Below, piece by piece: positions 5,933-13,091 of a stretch of 15,250 nt of DNA. The notes beneath the pieces are model-generated. The model made no database searches and had not been told where the DNA came from. It worked only from the letters and a program-made list of their open reading frames with translations. Origin of the DNA: Ornithoclostridium faecigallinarum (GTDB lineage Bacteria > Bacillota > Clostridia > Christensenellales > UBA3700); assembly GCA_018713665.1 (NCBI GenBank), contig DVOI01000038.1:1-15250 (forward strand), read 5' to 3'. A program made the translations under genes and the position numbers. Every line of letters begins with the position of its first letter. Positions within the stretch are counted from its first letter, which is position 1.

Positions 5933-8167
5933 CTATGCAAATATCGGTTGTCCTCCTTCCTCTTTTACTTTCAACCCCGTGCGCCTGTCATAACGAGAGG
6001 AGTCGGTAAGGACATACAGTCCGTTCTCCTTGCATTCGATCACACCCTCGCCGATCAACGACTTCAATTCATAGAAGGTCACCGATGCAGAACGCCTTTG
6101 CAGCTTTCTCTTTGCCTCAAACGGAATTTCATCCATTGCTAATATCCCATCGATCTCCTCGTCGGGAATAACGACTGCATATCTTGACGCATCTATCAAA
6201 TGAAACTCTTTTGCAATTGAAGCAAAGTCTATGTCAAATGTTTTTTCTCTTTTGTTTTGTTGCTGCTCGTAGCGATCTTTTGCGGACAACCTCGTTGCAC
6301 CTGTTGTTTCAAAATTTATGTCGGCATCCTTCATGGTCTTCTTGTTAGTTTCATATACTTCGTTATAATAATATCTCACGCACTCCTGCGACATAAGACC
6401 CTTTACTCCATGATTTAATATAATACCTTTTGCTGTATCTGCTTTTGTATACAGCTCTTTATCCTTGCTCTGCTGACCGCTGTAGATATACACCTTGCTT
6501 TCCTCTTTGCTTCTTGCGCCGTTGCGGTTGCATCGCCCCGCCGTCTGCAAGATGTTGTCGATGCCGGCAAGCTCGCGATAGACGCACTCAAAGTCCAGAT
6601 CGACGCCCGCCTCGATCAATGATGTGGAAAAGACGACCGGTTTGCCTCCGAGCGACAGCGACCGCTTGATCTCGTCAATGATCATCTTGCGGTCGACCGG
6701 CGTCAAATAGGTGGACAGGCAATACTTCTCGGCGGCATTACTTTTGGAATACATGTCCTCGGCGTCACGCTTGCGATTGCATACGACAAGAGTGCTTTTC
6801 GTCCCGTCGATCAACGACGGAACGTCCGCTTGACCGATATATTCGAAGGTGCACTTGTCGAAGACGCGATAGCCTCTCTTGTCGGGGACGAGATCCAGCA
6901 TCTTGATGTCTTTGGAGAGATATCTCTTTGCCAAGCCGACAAAGTCGGGCATCGTCGCGGTCAAAAAGATCGCCTCGCTGTTGTATCTCGTCGTCAATTG
7001 CTCAATCGCCCTCATGCAGGGAGCAAAATATTTGATCGGCAATGTGTGCATCTCGTCAAACACGATCACACTGTCCGCCATGTTGTGCAATTTGCGCAAT
7101 TTACTGCGCTTGTTGGAATAGATGCTCTCGAAAAATTGCACGTTGGTCGTGATCACAAACGGCGCGTCCCAATTCTCGGCGCGCTGTTTCATGATGTCGC
7201 CTATCTTGCAATCGTCGCCGTCCGCCCTCAACACATTCCACGCTCCGAACCTTTCGGCGACATCTTCGTCAAAATCAAAATTCGAGTGATGTTCGAGTAT
7301 CGGCAGATCGCTCAATATCTTGCCGAACTCATCCGCGGTCTGCTCTATTACGGTGGTATAGGGAATGACGTAAATGATTCGCTTTTTGCCCATCTTGGCA
7401 GCCCTCTCAATCGCGAGATCGAGCGAACACAGCGTCTTGCCGCTGCCGGTCGGCATATCCAAAAGATAGATGCCGCAATCTTTGCCGATGTTGCTCATTG
7501 CCTGCGCTTGCAACACCGCTCTTTCCTTTTGCAATTCGGTCACCGCGTTGAACGAAGCAAAGACCCTGTTCAAGATCACCTTGTATTTGCTCCAATCGAC
7601 ATCACAAGCGACGCGCTCTTTCCCAGAGCAGAAGTTCTCCGTGTCGAGTGAGTCGGCGTCGGTCAGACAGCTAAACAAATAGCGAATCATAAACTCGTAT
7701 TCATCCGGACCGAATGCCTCTCGAGAAAACCCTACATATTCTTTGCGCGCACTACTATAGTTGACCTCTATCTCTTTTTTCCACGCACTCGCGTCGGAGC
7801 ACTCTGTTTTCAATCTTTCTCTCAATGTGCTTCGATTCTCATTTTCCCCAACATTACCAAGATCGGGTAGCCCGGCATGATGACCTGCTATGACATATGC
7901 CCATGCGTACGCCGACCTCTTTCCGCCTATTTCTTTTAAGATCTCCTTCGCCCCGTATGTCGAGTGATCGACGCGGATGTCTGCGTCGTTCAATCTGCGT
8001 TGGAAATCGTCGCTGTACTTGCCGAGATCGTGCAAAAGCCCGACCAAGTAGGCGCTTTCTTTGAGCGCGGGGATAGCAAAACTCTTTGCTTTTTCCGCGG
8101 TGCCGAGTAAGTGATCCTTGACGGTTTGCCACTGCCCGCTCTCGCGCGTATGAGCGTAGTAAGTCAT
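5933..8167 (-). CDS. cas3: CRISPR-associated helicase-nuclease Cas3 (HD domain plus DExH helicase)
   Basis: Cas3 is recruited by target-bound Cascade, nicks the displaced strand and degrades DNA while unwinding it. The 744-aa protein has the HD nuclease first: His19, His46-Asp47 (LLHDLGK), His68 and His96-His97 (AGHHAGLPD). The superfamily 2 helicase follows, with Walker A DMPTGSGKT at 237-245, DEMH at 371-374, TATMP at 403-407, then STSLIEAGVDLDF and QTAGRCNRNG. All key residues seem present. The ATG at 8165-8167 (MTYYAHTRES) follows GAGG. The frame extends to 8242 but that crosses the promoter. It is the first cas gene, with its own promoter, and is separated from cas5 by 208 bp. Parts (about 6120-6480) are A/T-rich. 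Confidence 0.97.
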   Translation of the reverse strand: MTYYAHTRESGQWQTVKDHLLGTAEKAKSFAIPALKESAYLVGLLHDLGKYSDDFQRRLNDADIRVDHSTYGAKEILKEIGGKRSAYAWAYVIAGHHAGLPDLGNVGENENRSTLRERLKTECSDASAWKKEIEVNYSSARKEYVGFSREAFGPDEYEFMIRYLFSCLTDADSLDTENFCSGKERVACDVDWSKYKVILNRVFASFNAVTELQKERAVLQAQAMSNIGKDCGIYLLDMPTGSGKTLCSLDLAIERAAKMGKKRIIYVIPYTTVIEQTADEFGKILSDLPILEHHSNFDFDEDVAERFGAWNVLRADGDDCKIGDIMKQRAENWDAPFVITTNVQFFESIYSNKRSKLRKLHNMADSVIVFDEMHTLPIKYFAPCMRAIEQLTTRYNSEAIFLTATMPDFVGLAKRYLSKDIKMLDLVPDKRGYRVFDKCTFEYIGQADVPSLIDGTKSTLVVCNRKRDAEDMYSKSNAAEKYCLSTYLTPVDRKMIIDEIKRSLSLGGKPVVFSTSLIEAGVDLDFECVYRELAGIDNILQTAGRCNRNGARSKEESKVYIYSGQQSKDKELYTKADTAKGIILNHGVKGLMSQECVRYYYNEVYETNKKTMKDADINFETTGATRLSAKDRYEQQQNKREKTFDIDFASIAKEFHLIDASRYAVVIPDEEIDGILAMDEIPFEAKRKLQRRSASVTFYELKSLIGEGVIECKENGLYVLTDSSRYDRRTGLKVKEEGGQPIFA

Positions 8168-8232
8168 AATTTTCCTCTTTTGGTATATTCGGGGGTGCCT
8201 GTCGAAAAAGCCTTTACCTGTCCCGTAATTAT

Positions 8233-8261
8233 ATGGTAGCATGTCTATTGGCGATTGTCAA
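8233..8261 (-). promoter_or_regulatory. Promoter of cas3
   Basis: On the minus strand TTGACA (8256-8261) and TACCAT (8233-8238) are 17 bp apart, with TGC before the -10 (extended -10). Transcription would start near 8226, leaving a leader of about 60 nt. It lies directly after the manA terminator. Confidence 0.7.
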
Positions 8262-8264
8262 GAC

Positions 8265-8304
8265 AAAAAAATAAAACTATGTACCGTTTTCGGTACATAG
8301 TTTT
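8265..8304 (-). terminator. Terminator of the regulator-kinase-manA unit
   Basis: A perfect 14-bp stem (8273-8286 with 8291-8304) has a 4-nt loop. On the minus strand it is followed by one A and seven T (8265-8271). It separates manA from the CRISPR locus. Confidence 0.92.
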
Positions 8305-8345
8305 GCTATCTTAAATAGTTGGATATTTTGCGTGAATCTGCCCCT

Positions 8346-9290
8346 CTACACCTTCGCTTCAATCAGTGTTGCTTTGCCGGAGAATGTCACCATGCCGGAA
8401 GCGGAGGGGACAAAGCAAGTGTCGCCGCGGCGGAGGGGGCAGACGATGCCGTTTGCGGTGATAGTGCACTCGCCGTCGACGCAGGTGAAGGCGGAAAAGG
8501 AGCGCTCGGTCACCACGGTCGAGCGGCAGAGCGTCGTGTCATAGACGATGGCGGTGAAGTATTGACAAGCGCCGAGTTGTTCGACCCCGTCGGCGAGTTT
8601 TTTCACGCCGTCCCCCGGATGGCAGACGGCGGCGGTATCCGTGACTTCGAGCGCCTTTGCGATATGCAATTCGCGCGACTTTCCGTCCTCTCCGACTCTG
8701 CCGTAATCGTAGAGGCGATAGGTGAGCGTGCTGTTTTGCTGAATTTCATAGACGAGCACGCCTCCGCAGATTGCGTGTACCGTGCCCGATTTGATGAAGA
8801 GGCAATCGCCCTTTTTTACCTCGATGAAATTGAGAAGATCGGTGATTGTGCCGTTGTTGAGCGCAATCTCGAGCTCCTCTTTGGAGACTTTGCGCTTGAA
8901 GCCGCAATACATGCCGGCGCCGGGCTCGCACTCGACGACGTACCACATCTCAGTCTTGCCGTACTGCCCCTCGTTGGCGAGCGCATAGGCGTCGTCGGGG
9001 TGAACCTGAACGGACAGGTTGGACGCTGCGTCGATGAGCTTGACGAGAACGGGGAAAAATTCGAATTTCGCCGCCTCCGTCCCGAGCGCTTCGGGATGAG
9101 CGGACAGAAAATCGACGAGAGTCATGCCGTCGTATTCTCCGCCCGAAATGACACTGCTGCCGGAAGCGTTTGCCGCGACTTCCCAGCTTTCGGCGACGCT
9201 GCCGCCGTCCTTGCCGTATTTTTTCGCAAGTTTTTCTCCGCCCCAAATATACGATTTGAGGACGGGTTTGAGTTTCATAGGATAAATCAT
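8346..9290 (-). CDS. manA: Mannose-6-phosphate isomerase, type I (short form)
   Basis: This cytoplasmic zinc enzyme interconverts mannose-6-phosphate and fructose-6-phosphate. The 314-aa length fits the short class found in Bacillota. The cupin zinc ligands are visible: Gln95-Val-His97 (SVQVHPDDAYA), Glu114 (GKTEMWYV) and His172 (SGTVHAICGG). The catalytic arginine is probably Arg192 in LTYRLYDYGR. The protein starts MIYPMKLKPVLKSYIWGGEKL, as homologues do. The GGGAGG ribosome binding site lies within the last two codons of the kinase gene, and the ATG at 9288-9290 follows that stop after one base, so manA is translationally linked to the two-component pair. A terminator follows. Confidence 0.95.
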   Translation of the reverse strand: MIYPMKLKPVLKSYIWGGEKLAKKYGKDGGSVAESWEVAANASGSSVISGGEYDGMTLVDFLSAHPEALGTEAAKFEFFPVLVKLIDAASNLSVQVHPDDAYALANEGQYGKTEMWYVVECEPGAGMYCGFKRKVSKEELEIALNNGTITDLLNFIEVKKGDCLFIKSGTVHAICGGVLVYEIQQNSTLTYRLYDYGRVGEDGKSRELHIAKALEVTDTAAVCHPGDGVKKLADGVEQLGACQYFTAIVYDTTLCRSTVVTERSFSAFTCVDGECTITANGIVCPLRRGDTCFVPSASGMVTFSGKATLIEAKV

Positions 9291-9291
9291 A

Positions 9292-11019
9292 TTACCTCCC
9301 AAAAGTCAGCTTGACGCAAGTGCCCTTGCCGACCTCGCTCTTTACGTCTATCTTTGCGCCGTAGCGATCGGCGAGCTGTTTGACGATGGACAATCCAAGC
9401 CCCGTACTGAGCGCCTTGGACCGCGTGCGCGCGGTGTCGACCTTGAAAAAGCGCTCGAAGATGCGGCCGACATGCTCGGGCGCAATGCCGATGCCGGTGT
9501 CCTCGACCTCGAGTTTTGCCCCGTCGCCCTCGGGGGTCAGCCTGATTGTGACGCTGCCGCCGCGCTTGTTGTACTTGATTGCGTTGGAAAGCACATTGGA
9601 GATCATCGTATACATATCGTTCTCGTCCGCATTGCATTCCGCGGCGCCTTCTATCTTGACGGTGACGTCCATTTCCGCCGCCTGGACCTCCAGCCTCTTC
9701 ACCGCCTCGCCGCAGATTTCTTCGAGCTTGAGCCTGCGAACATCGCGCGGCCTGTCTGCGTTGTCGAGCCGGCTCAGCCGCAACATATTGTTGATCAACT
9801 CAAGCATACCGCCGGCATTGGCGCGGATTTCCTCGACGCACTTTGCGCGCTTTGCCGCCGACAGCGACGGCTGATCGAGCAATTCCGCATAGCCGGTAAT
9901 CGCGGTCAAAGGGCTCTTGAGCTCATGGGACGCGTTGTCGAAAAACTCGCTTCTCATCCTACTCATATTGGCCTCGTAAGTGACGTCGGTGAACAGCAGC
10001 ATCGACCCCGTCTCGCCCCATCCTTCCGGCCAATTGTCAGGCTCGGCGACGTTTTCGACGCGATATGTCCTGCCGTCCGCCACGATGTCGGCAATCGTGC
10101 CCGAACGCCCTTCATCGAGCGCGGCGTATATCTTTTCTCTTTCCTCCCCCTCTCCCATCACCGAACTCAAATCTACGCCCACAAGCCCCGGATTTGAACC
10201 GAAAATATCCGAAAACGCACCGTTGGAAATGATAATTTTGCGCTTTGAATTGACCGCGACAATCCCCTGATCTACATTGGAGAGAATGAACGCGTTCTTG
10301 ACCTGTTCGTTTTTCAAATTCTTGATTGTATCGTCGATGTTGCGTGCGGCGACATTGATGTTGGCGACAATCTGTTGGACGTCCTTGAAGCGCGACTTGT
10401 AGGAGATTTCGCTGTAATTGCCCCTGTTGACATTCTCGAGCATCGTCCTCAATTTGTCGAGCGATTCGGTCGCCGATGTGATGTAGTTGCGCGTAATGAA
10501 ATAGGTCGCGAGCGTGATGACAATCCAACCTGCCGCGCACGCGCCGGCAAGCAACCAGAAGTTGAGATCGTTGAAGTCGATATCGATACCGTAAACGACA
10601 ATGATATCGCCGAGCGCGGCGTTTTGCACCGCGGTGTATGCGACGTAGAGGGTCTCGCCCTCTCCGTACAGGCGTTGCAGCCTGTAGCGCACACCTCTTT
10701 CGAGCACGTCGGCGGCGACGTCCGCGTCAAGACCGACCTCACTGTCCTGCTCGAACACATTGTCGGCAATTAGCGACCCGTCCGCAGCCAGCACACTGAT
10801 TCTAATCAGCGCGGAATCGACCTCTTCTACCCTCTCGACCAGCTCCTCACGCGAATCGATTGCTGCGAAGCCGCTTTCGTTCTCTTCGATTACGTTGTCC
10901 AAAATGCGCTTTGCGCCGACCACGTTGACGCCCGTGAACAGCGCAAAACAAATCAATACGCCGATGAAAAACAACACCGCCGAGATCAAAAAAATTCGTT
11001 TGAGCAGATTCTCCTTCAT
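9292..11019 (-). CDS. Membrane sensor histidine kinase with PAS domain (PhoR/ResE-like)
   Basis: This 575-aa kinase phosphorylates itself and then the response regulator encoded just before it. It has a membrane helix at about 8-30, an extracytoplasmic sensor region to about 153, and a second helix at about 154-175. A linker/HAMP-like part comes next, then a PAS domain from about 242 (VDQGIVAVNSKRKIII). The HisKA domain carries His365 in FFDNASHELKSPL. The ATPase domain shows Asn475/Asn479, DTGIGI at 507-512, ERFFKVD and GLGLSIVKQLA from 540. The ATG overlaps the regulator stop (ATGA) and no good ribosome binding site is seen, so translation is probably coupled. The signal sensed is unknown. 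PhoR-type resemblance is by domain order only. Confidence 0.93.
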   Translation of the reverse strand: MKENLLKRIFLISAVLFFIGVLICFALFTGVNVVGAKRILDNVIEENESGFAAIDSREELVERVEEVDSALIRISVLAADGSLIADNVFEQDSEVGLDADVAADVLERGVRYRLQRLYGEGETLYVAYTAVQNAALGDIIVVYGIDIDFNDLNFWLLAGACAAGWIVITLATYFITRNYITSATESLDKLRTMLENVNRGNYSEISYKSRFKDVQQIVANINVAARNIDDTIKNLKNEQVKNAFILSNVDQGIVAVNSKRKIIISNGAFSDIFGSNPGLVGVDLSSVMGEGEEREKIYAALDEGRSGTIADIVADGRTYRVENVAEPDNWPEGWGETGSMLLFTDVTYEANMSRMRSEFFDNASHELKSPLTAITGYAELLDQPSLSAAKRAKCVEEIRANAGGMLELINNMLRLSRLDNADRPRDVRRLKLEEICGEAVKRLEVQAAEMDVTVKIEGAAECNADENDMYTMISNVLSNAIKYNKRGGSVTIRLTPEGDGAKLEVEDTGIGIAPEHVGRIFERFFKVDTARTRSKALSTGLGLSIVKQLADRYGAKIDVKSEVGKGTCVKLTFGR

Positions 11020-11702
11020 TCGGATGAAAACTTGTAACCCACGCCGCGCACGGTGACGATATGCTTGCCGGCGGCGGTTTCGCCGAGCTTGCGCCTCAGC
11101 GACTTGATGTGCATGTCGAGCGTGCGAGTCTCGCCATAGTAGTCATAGCCCCACACCCTGTAAAGCAACGTCTCGCGCTTGACGACGACGTCGGCATTCT
11201 CCATCAACAGATGCAGCAAATTGTATTCCTTGAGCGTGAGTTGAACGGGTTCGCCGCTCACATAGACTTCGTGTTCTTTGTCGTTGATTGTGACCTCGGC
11301 GACGGTAATCACCGTCGGCAACGCACCGCCCGTATGCTTGCGCAGATTGGCGTTTATGCGTGCGACAAGCTCTCTCATCCCGAACGGCTTGGCAATGTAG
11401 TCGTCCGCGCCGATATCGAGCCCGTCGACCTTCGCCTGTTCGTCGCCCTTTGCGCTGGCGACGATGACGGGGATGTCGGCAGTGGAGTCGGTGCCCTTGA
11501 GGATGCGCAGCGCGGCGAGACCGTTCATCCCGGGCAGCATGATGTCGAGAATGATCAAGTCGCAATGCCTGTTCTCGAGCGCTTCGAACATGCTCTCCGC
11601 ATCCGAAAAGCAGCGTACTTCGAACTGCGCCTCGTCCAGCGCCATCTCATAGAGGTCGCGAATGCTCGCGTCGTCTTCGACCACAAAAATGATTTTCTTC
11701 AT
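11016..11702 (-). CDS. OmpR/PhoB-family response regulator
   Basis: This 228-aa DNA-binding regulator is the partner of the downstream kinase. The receiver domain has the acidic pair Asp10-Asp11, phosphoacceptor Asp53 (LIILDIMLPGMNG), Ser83 and Lys105 (DDYIAKPFGMRELVARI). The C-terminal winged helix ends RTLDMHIKSLRRKLGE...HIVTVRGVGYKF, diagnostic of the OmpR class. The ATG at 11700-11702 follows AGAGGG. It is first in a unit with the kinase and manA and has a strong promoter. Target genes cannot be inferred from this window. Confidence 0.95.
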   Translation of the reverse strand: MKKIIFVVEDDASIRDLYEMALDEAQFEVRCFSDAESMFEALENRHCDLIILDIMLPGMNGLAALRILKGTDSTADIPVIVASAKGDEQAKVDGLDIGADDYIAKPFGMRELVARINANLRKHTGGALPTVITVAEVTINDKEHEVYVSGEPVQLTLKEYNLLHLLMENADVVVKRETLLYRVWGYDYYGETRTLDMHIKSLRRKLGETAAGKHIVTVRGVGYKFSSE

Positions 11703-11728
11703 ATTTCCCTCTCTTTTTCTTTGATGCT

Positions 11729-11757
11729 ATTATAACAAATATTCGCGCGCTTGTAAA
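11729..11757 (-). promoter_or_regulatory. Promoter of the response regulator-kinase-manA unit
   Basis: On the minus strand TTTACA (11752-11757) and a consensus TATAAT (11729-11734) are 17 bp apart, with TGT before the -10. The start would fall near 11722, about 20 nt before the ATG. Confidence 0.85.
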
Positions 11758-11766
11758 CCGATAAAC

Positions 11767-11790
11767 AAAAAGCCGCCCCTCGAGGGCGGC
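11767..11790 (-). terminator. Terminator after the esterase-remnant gene
   Basis: A 7-bp all-GC stem, GCCGCCC/GGGCGGC (11772-11778 with 11784-11790), has a 5-nt loop. On the minus strand it is followed by TTTTTG, 14 nt after the stop codon at 11804. Confidence 0.88.
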
Positions 11791-11803
11791 AAAATGTGCA
11801 ACT

Positions 11804-12187
11804 TTATGCGTCGGATTCTGCACCGAAGATGTTCAGTACAAACGTGTGCAGACCGTCCGACCATGTCGAAAAGTCATGTCCGCCGTCGGCGAGATAGAAT
11901 TCGTGCTCTATCCCCGACTCTGTCATCCTCTCGTCATATCTCTGCGTGACGCCGGCGGTCATGAAGTCAAGCCTGCCGATGTTGAGCAAAATATAGCGAA
12001 AACCGCCGTATTCGGGCTCGACGACGAACTCGTCAAGCACGGGGTCTTGCACCCCGACCGAGACGATGTTGCGATTGAAGCTCGCCGACGAAAATGCGCC
12101 GATGTAACCGAACGTGTCCTGATAGGTGAACGCCGTCACAAGGACAAGCGCCAAAATGAGGATGATGGGCAAAGCAAGTCTCTTCAT
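11804..12187 (-). CDS. Secreted remnant of an esterase (alpha/beta hydrolase lacking the nucleophile half)
   Basis: This 127-aa protein begins with a clear signal peptide or membrane anchor (MKRLALPIILILALVLVTAF). It then runs straight into the segment that in esterase-D/Esterase-family hydrolases follows the serine nucleophile (FGYIGAFSSASF). The C-terminal catalytic region resembles the family: Asp74 in NIGRLDF and His104 in ADGGHDFSTW. The GxSxG motif and the preceding part, usually 150 residues or more, are absent. An in-frame internal deletion of an ancestral secreted esterase explains this best. It has a GAGGTG site, an intact frame and its own terminator, so it may still be expressed, but it should not be a working hydrolase. 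The start is the ATG at 12185-12187; the frame continues upstream to 12250 without a good site. Confidence 0.7.
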   Translation of the reverse strand: MKRLALPIILILALVLVTAFTYQDTFGYIGAFSSASFNRNIVSVGVQDPVLDEFVVEPEYGGFRYILLNIGRLDFMTAGVTQRYDERMTESGIEHEFYLADGGHDFSTWSDGLHTFVLNIFGAESDA

Positions 12188-12292
12188 AATTTTCACCTCT
12201 GCTTTCAGTCTATCACCCGTATGCGCGCGAGTCAAACATTTCAAAAACATTTCATCAATAAACTTATGTAATAATTATGTTTGACAAGCCTT

Positions 12293-12321
12293 ATTATAGC
12301 GAAAATCGCAATTTTGAGCAT
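12293..12321 (-). promoter_or_regulatory. Possible weak promoter for the esterase remnant
   Basis: A perfect TATAAT on the minus strand (12293-12298) lies about 105 bp upstream of the gene. The -35 region at 16-18 bp distance (around 12315-12322) fits poorly, so this is tentative. Confidence 0.35.
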
Positions 12322-12352
12322 GGAAAACAATTAAATTTACCTTTCATTATCT

Positions 12353-12375
12353 GTTGCCGTATCACCGACGGCAAC
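12353..12375. repeat. Inverted repeat between the divergent genes
   Basis: Perfect 8-bp arms GTTGCCGT and ACGGCAAC surround a 7-nt centre. No T-run follows on either strand, so it is not a terminator. It lies 7 bp before the -35 of the zinc-ribbon gene and could be a regulator site. Most of the remaining gap between the two genes (12188-12431) holds only the two promoter candidates. Confidence 0.5.
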
Positions 12376-12381
12376 CGCGGA

Positions 12382-12410
12382 TTGACGACGGCTCAAGCAT
12401 GTGCTATAAT
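12382..12410 (+). promoter_or_regulatory. Promoter of the zinc-ribbon membrane protein
   Basis: TTGACG (12382-12387) and consensus TATAAT (12405-12410) are separated by 17 bp, with TGC before the -10. The start near 12417 leaves a 15-nt leader with GAGG. Confidence 0.85.
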
Positions 12411-12431
12411 GATGGCAAACAAGAGGCGATT

Positions 12432-12917
12432 ATGGACAAGGAACAAAAACCCGACCAGCAAAAGACAAATTTGATATTGCGCATAGTCGGCGGCGTAATA
12501 GCCGCGGCGGGTCTGCTCATGGCGATATTCGGCTTTGTAGACATAGCGTCCGTCTCCGAAAGCGGCGAAATGCCGCGGATATGGCTGCTCATGGTCGGAT
12601 TGCCCGGCATCGCGATAGGCGGAATGTTGCTGATGCTGAGTTTCAGGCGCGTCGGCAGCGGCAATGTCGTAAACTCACCCGGCGGTCACATCTCCCCCGC
12701 CGCGGTCAACCCCTCCGCCCCTCGGCAGCGCGCGGCTGTCGTCTGCCCGTTCTGCGGAGAGGCGATTGACGCGGACGCTCAATTTTGCGACAAGTGCGGC
12801 AAGCCTCTTTGCAAGTTCTGTCCCGACTGCGGCGAAGCCAACTCTCTCGACGCTTGCTTTTGCAAAAAATGCGGCAAACCTCTTTCCGACGACGCTCAAG
12901 ATCCGTCTCAATTTTAG
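12432..12917 (+). CDS. Membrane protein with C-terminal double zinc ribbon
   Basis: This 161-aa protein has a short charged N-terminus, two hydrophobic segments (about 14-36 and 50-71), a flexible linker rich in Pro/Ser/Gly, and a cytoplasmic-type double zinc ribbon. The ribbons are CPFC (105-108) with CDKC (119-122) and CPDC (130-133) with CKKC (144-147). Such domains bind structural zinc and often serve protein or nucleic-acid contacts, but the function of this protein is unknown. The ATG at 12432-12434 is chosen because GAGG precedes it and the promoter lies just upstream; the frame runs back to 12354 across the promoter. It appears to be a single-gene unit with a terminator after it. Confidence 0.85.
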   Translation: MDKEQKPDQQKTNLILRIVGGVIAAAGLLMAIFGFVDIASVSESGEMPRIWLLMVGLPGIAIGGMLLMLSFRRVGSGNVVNSPGGHISPAAVNPSAPRQRAAVVCPFCGEAIDADAQFCDKCGKPLCKFCPDCGEANSLDACFCKKCGKPLSDDAQDPSQF

Positions 12918-12986
12918 GCGCATGTGTCGATAAAAGCCACTTTTTGATGTTTTGGCAAAAGGCCTGTATTTCTTTTGATACCCCTA

Positions 12987-13029
12987 TTCGGCGCCGCTCC
13001 TCACATCGAGAGCGGCGCCGAACGTTTTT
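12987..13029 (+). terminator. Terminator after the zinc-ribbon gene
   Basis: A perfect 13-bp GC-rich stem (12987-12999 with 13010-13022) has a 10-nt loop and is followed by CG and five T (13025-13029). It lies about 70 bp after the stop codon and isolates the next gene. Confidence 0.88.
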
Positions 13030-13056
13030 CATTCGCTTCGCGTTGCGCTCGCACGC

Positions 13057-13085
13057 TTGACATTCGCGCGCTCTTTGGGTATAGT
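13057..13085 (+). promoter_or_regulatory. Promoter of the MATE transporter, placed for a leaderless mRNA
   Basis: TTGACA (13057-13062) and TATAGT (13080-13085) are separated by 17 bp, close to consensus. The usual start, 7 bp after the -10, is position 13092, the A of the ATG. Confidence 0.82.
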
Positions 13086-13091
13086 AAAGCT

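Noticed and set aside
6830..7651. 273-codon plus-strand frame opposite cas3
   Set aside because: It is antisense to conserved helicase motifs of Cas3 and lacks any start signals.
8168..8242. N-terminal extension of Cas3
   Set aside because: It would cover the promoter and leader; the ATG at 8167 has GAGG and matches the usual Cas3 N-terminus.
8256..8290. A second target of the pseudo-crRNA at the cas3 promoter
   Set aside because: Only T-run similarity was found, with no seed match starting at position 1; much weaker than the site at 5913-5928.
8319..9314. 331-codon open frame on the plus strand opposite manA
   Set aside because: It is antisense to a clear mannose-6-phosphate isomerase and has no recognisable protein features; it arises from codon bias in GC-rich sequence.
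12277..12474. 65-codon plus-strand frame before the zinc-ribbon gene
   Set aside because: It crosses the promoter and hairpin and has no ribosome binding site.
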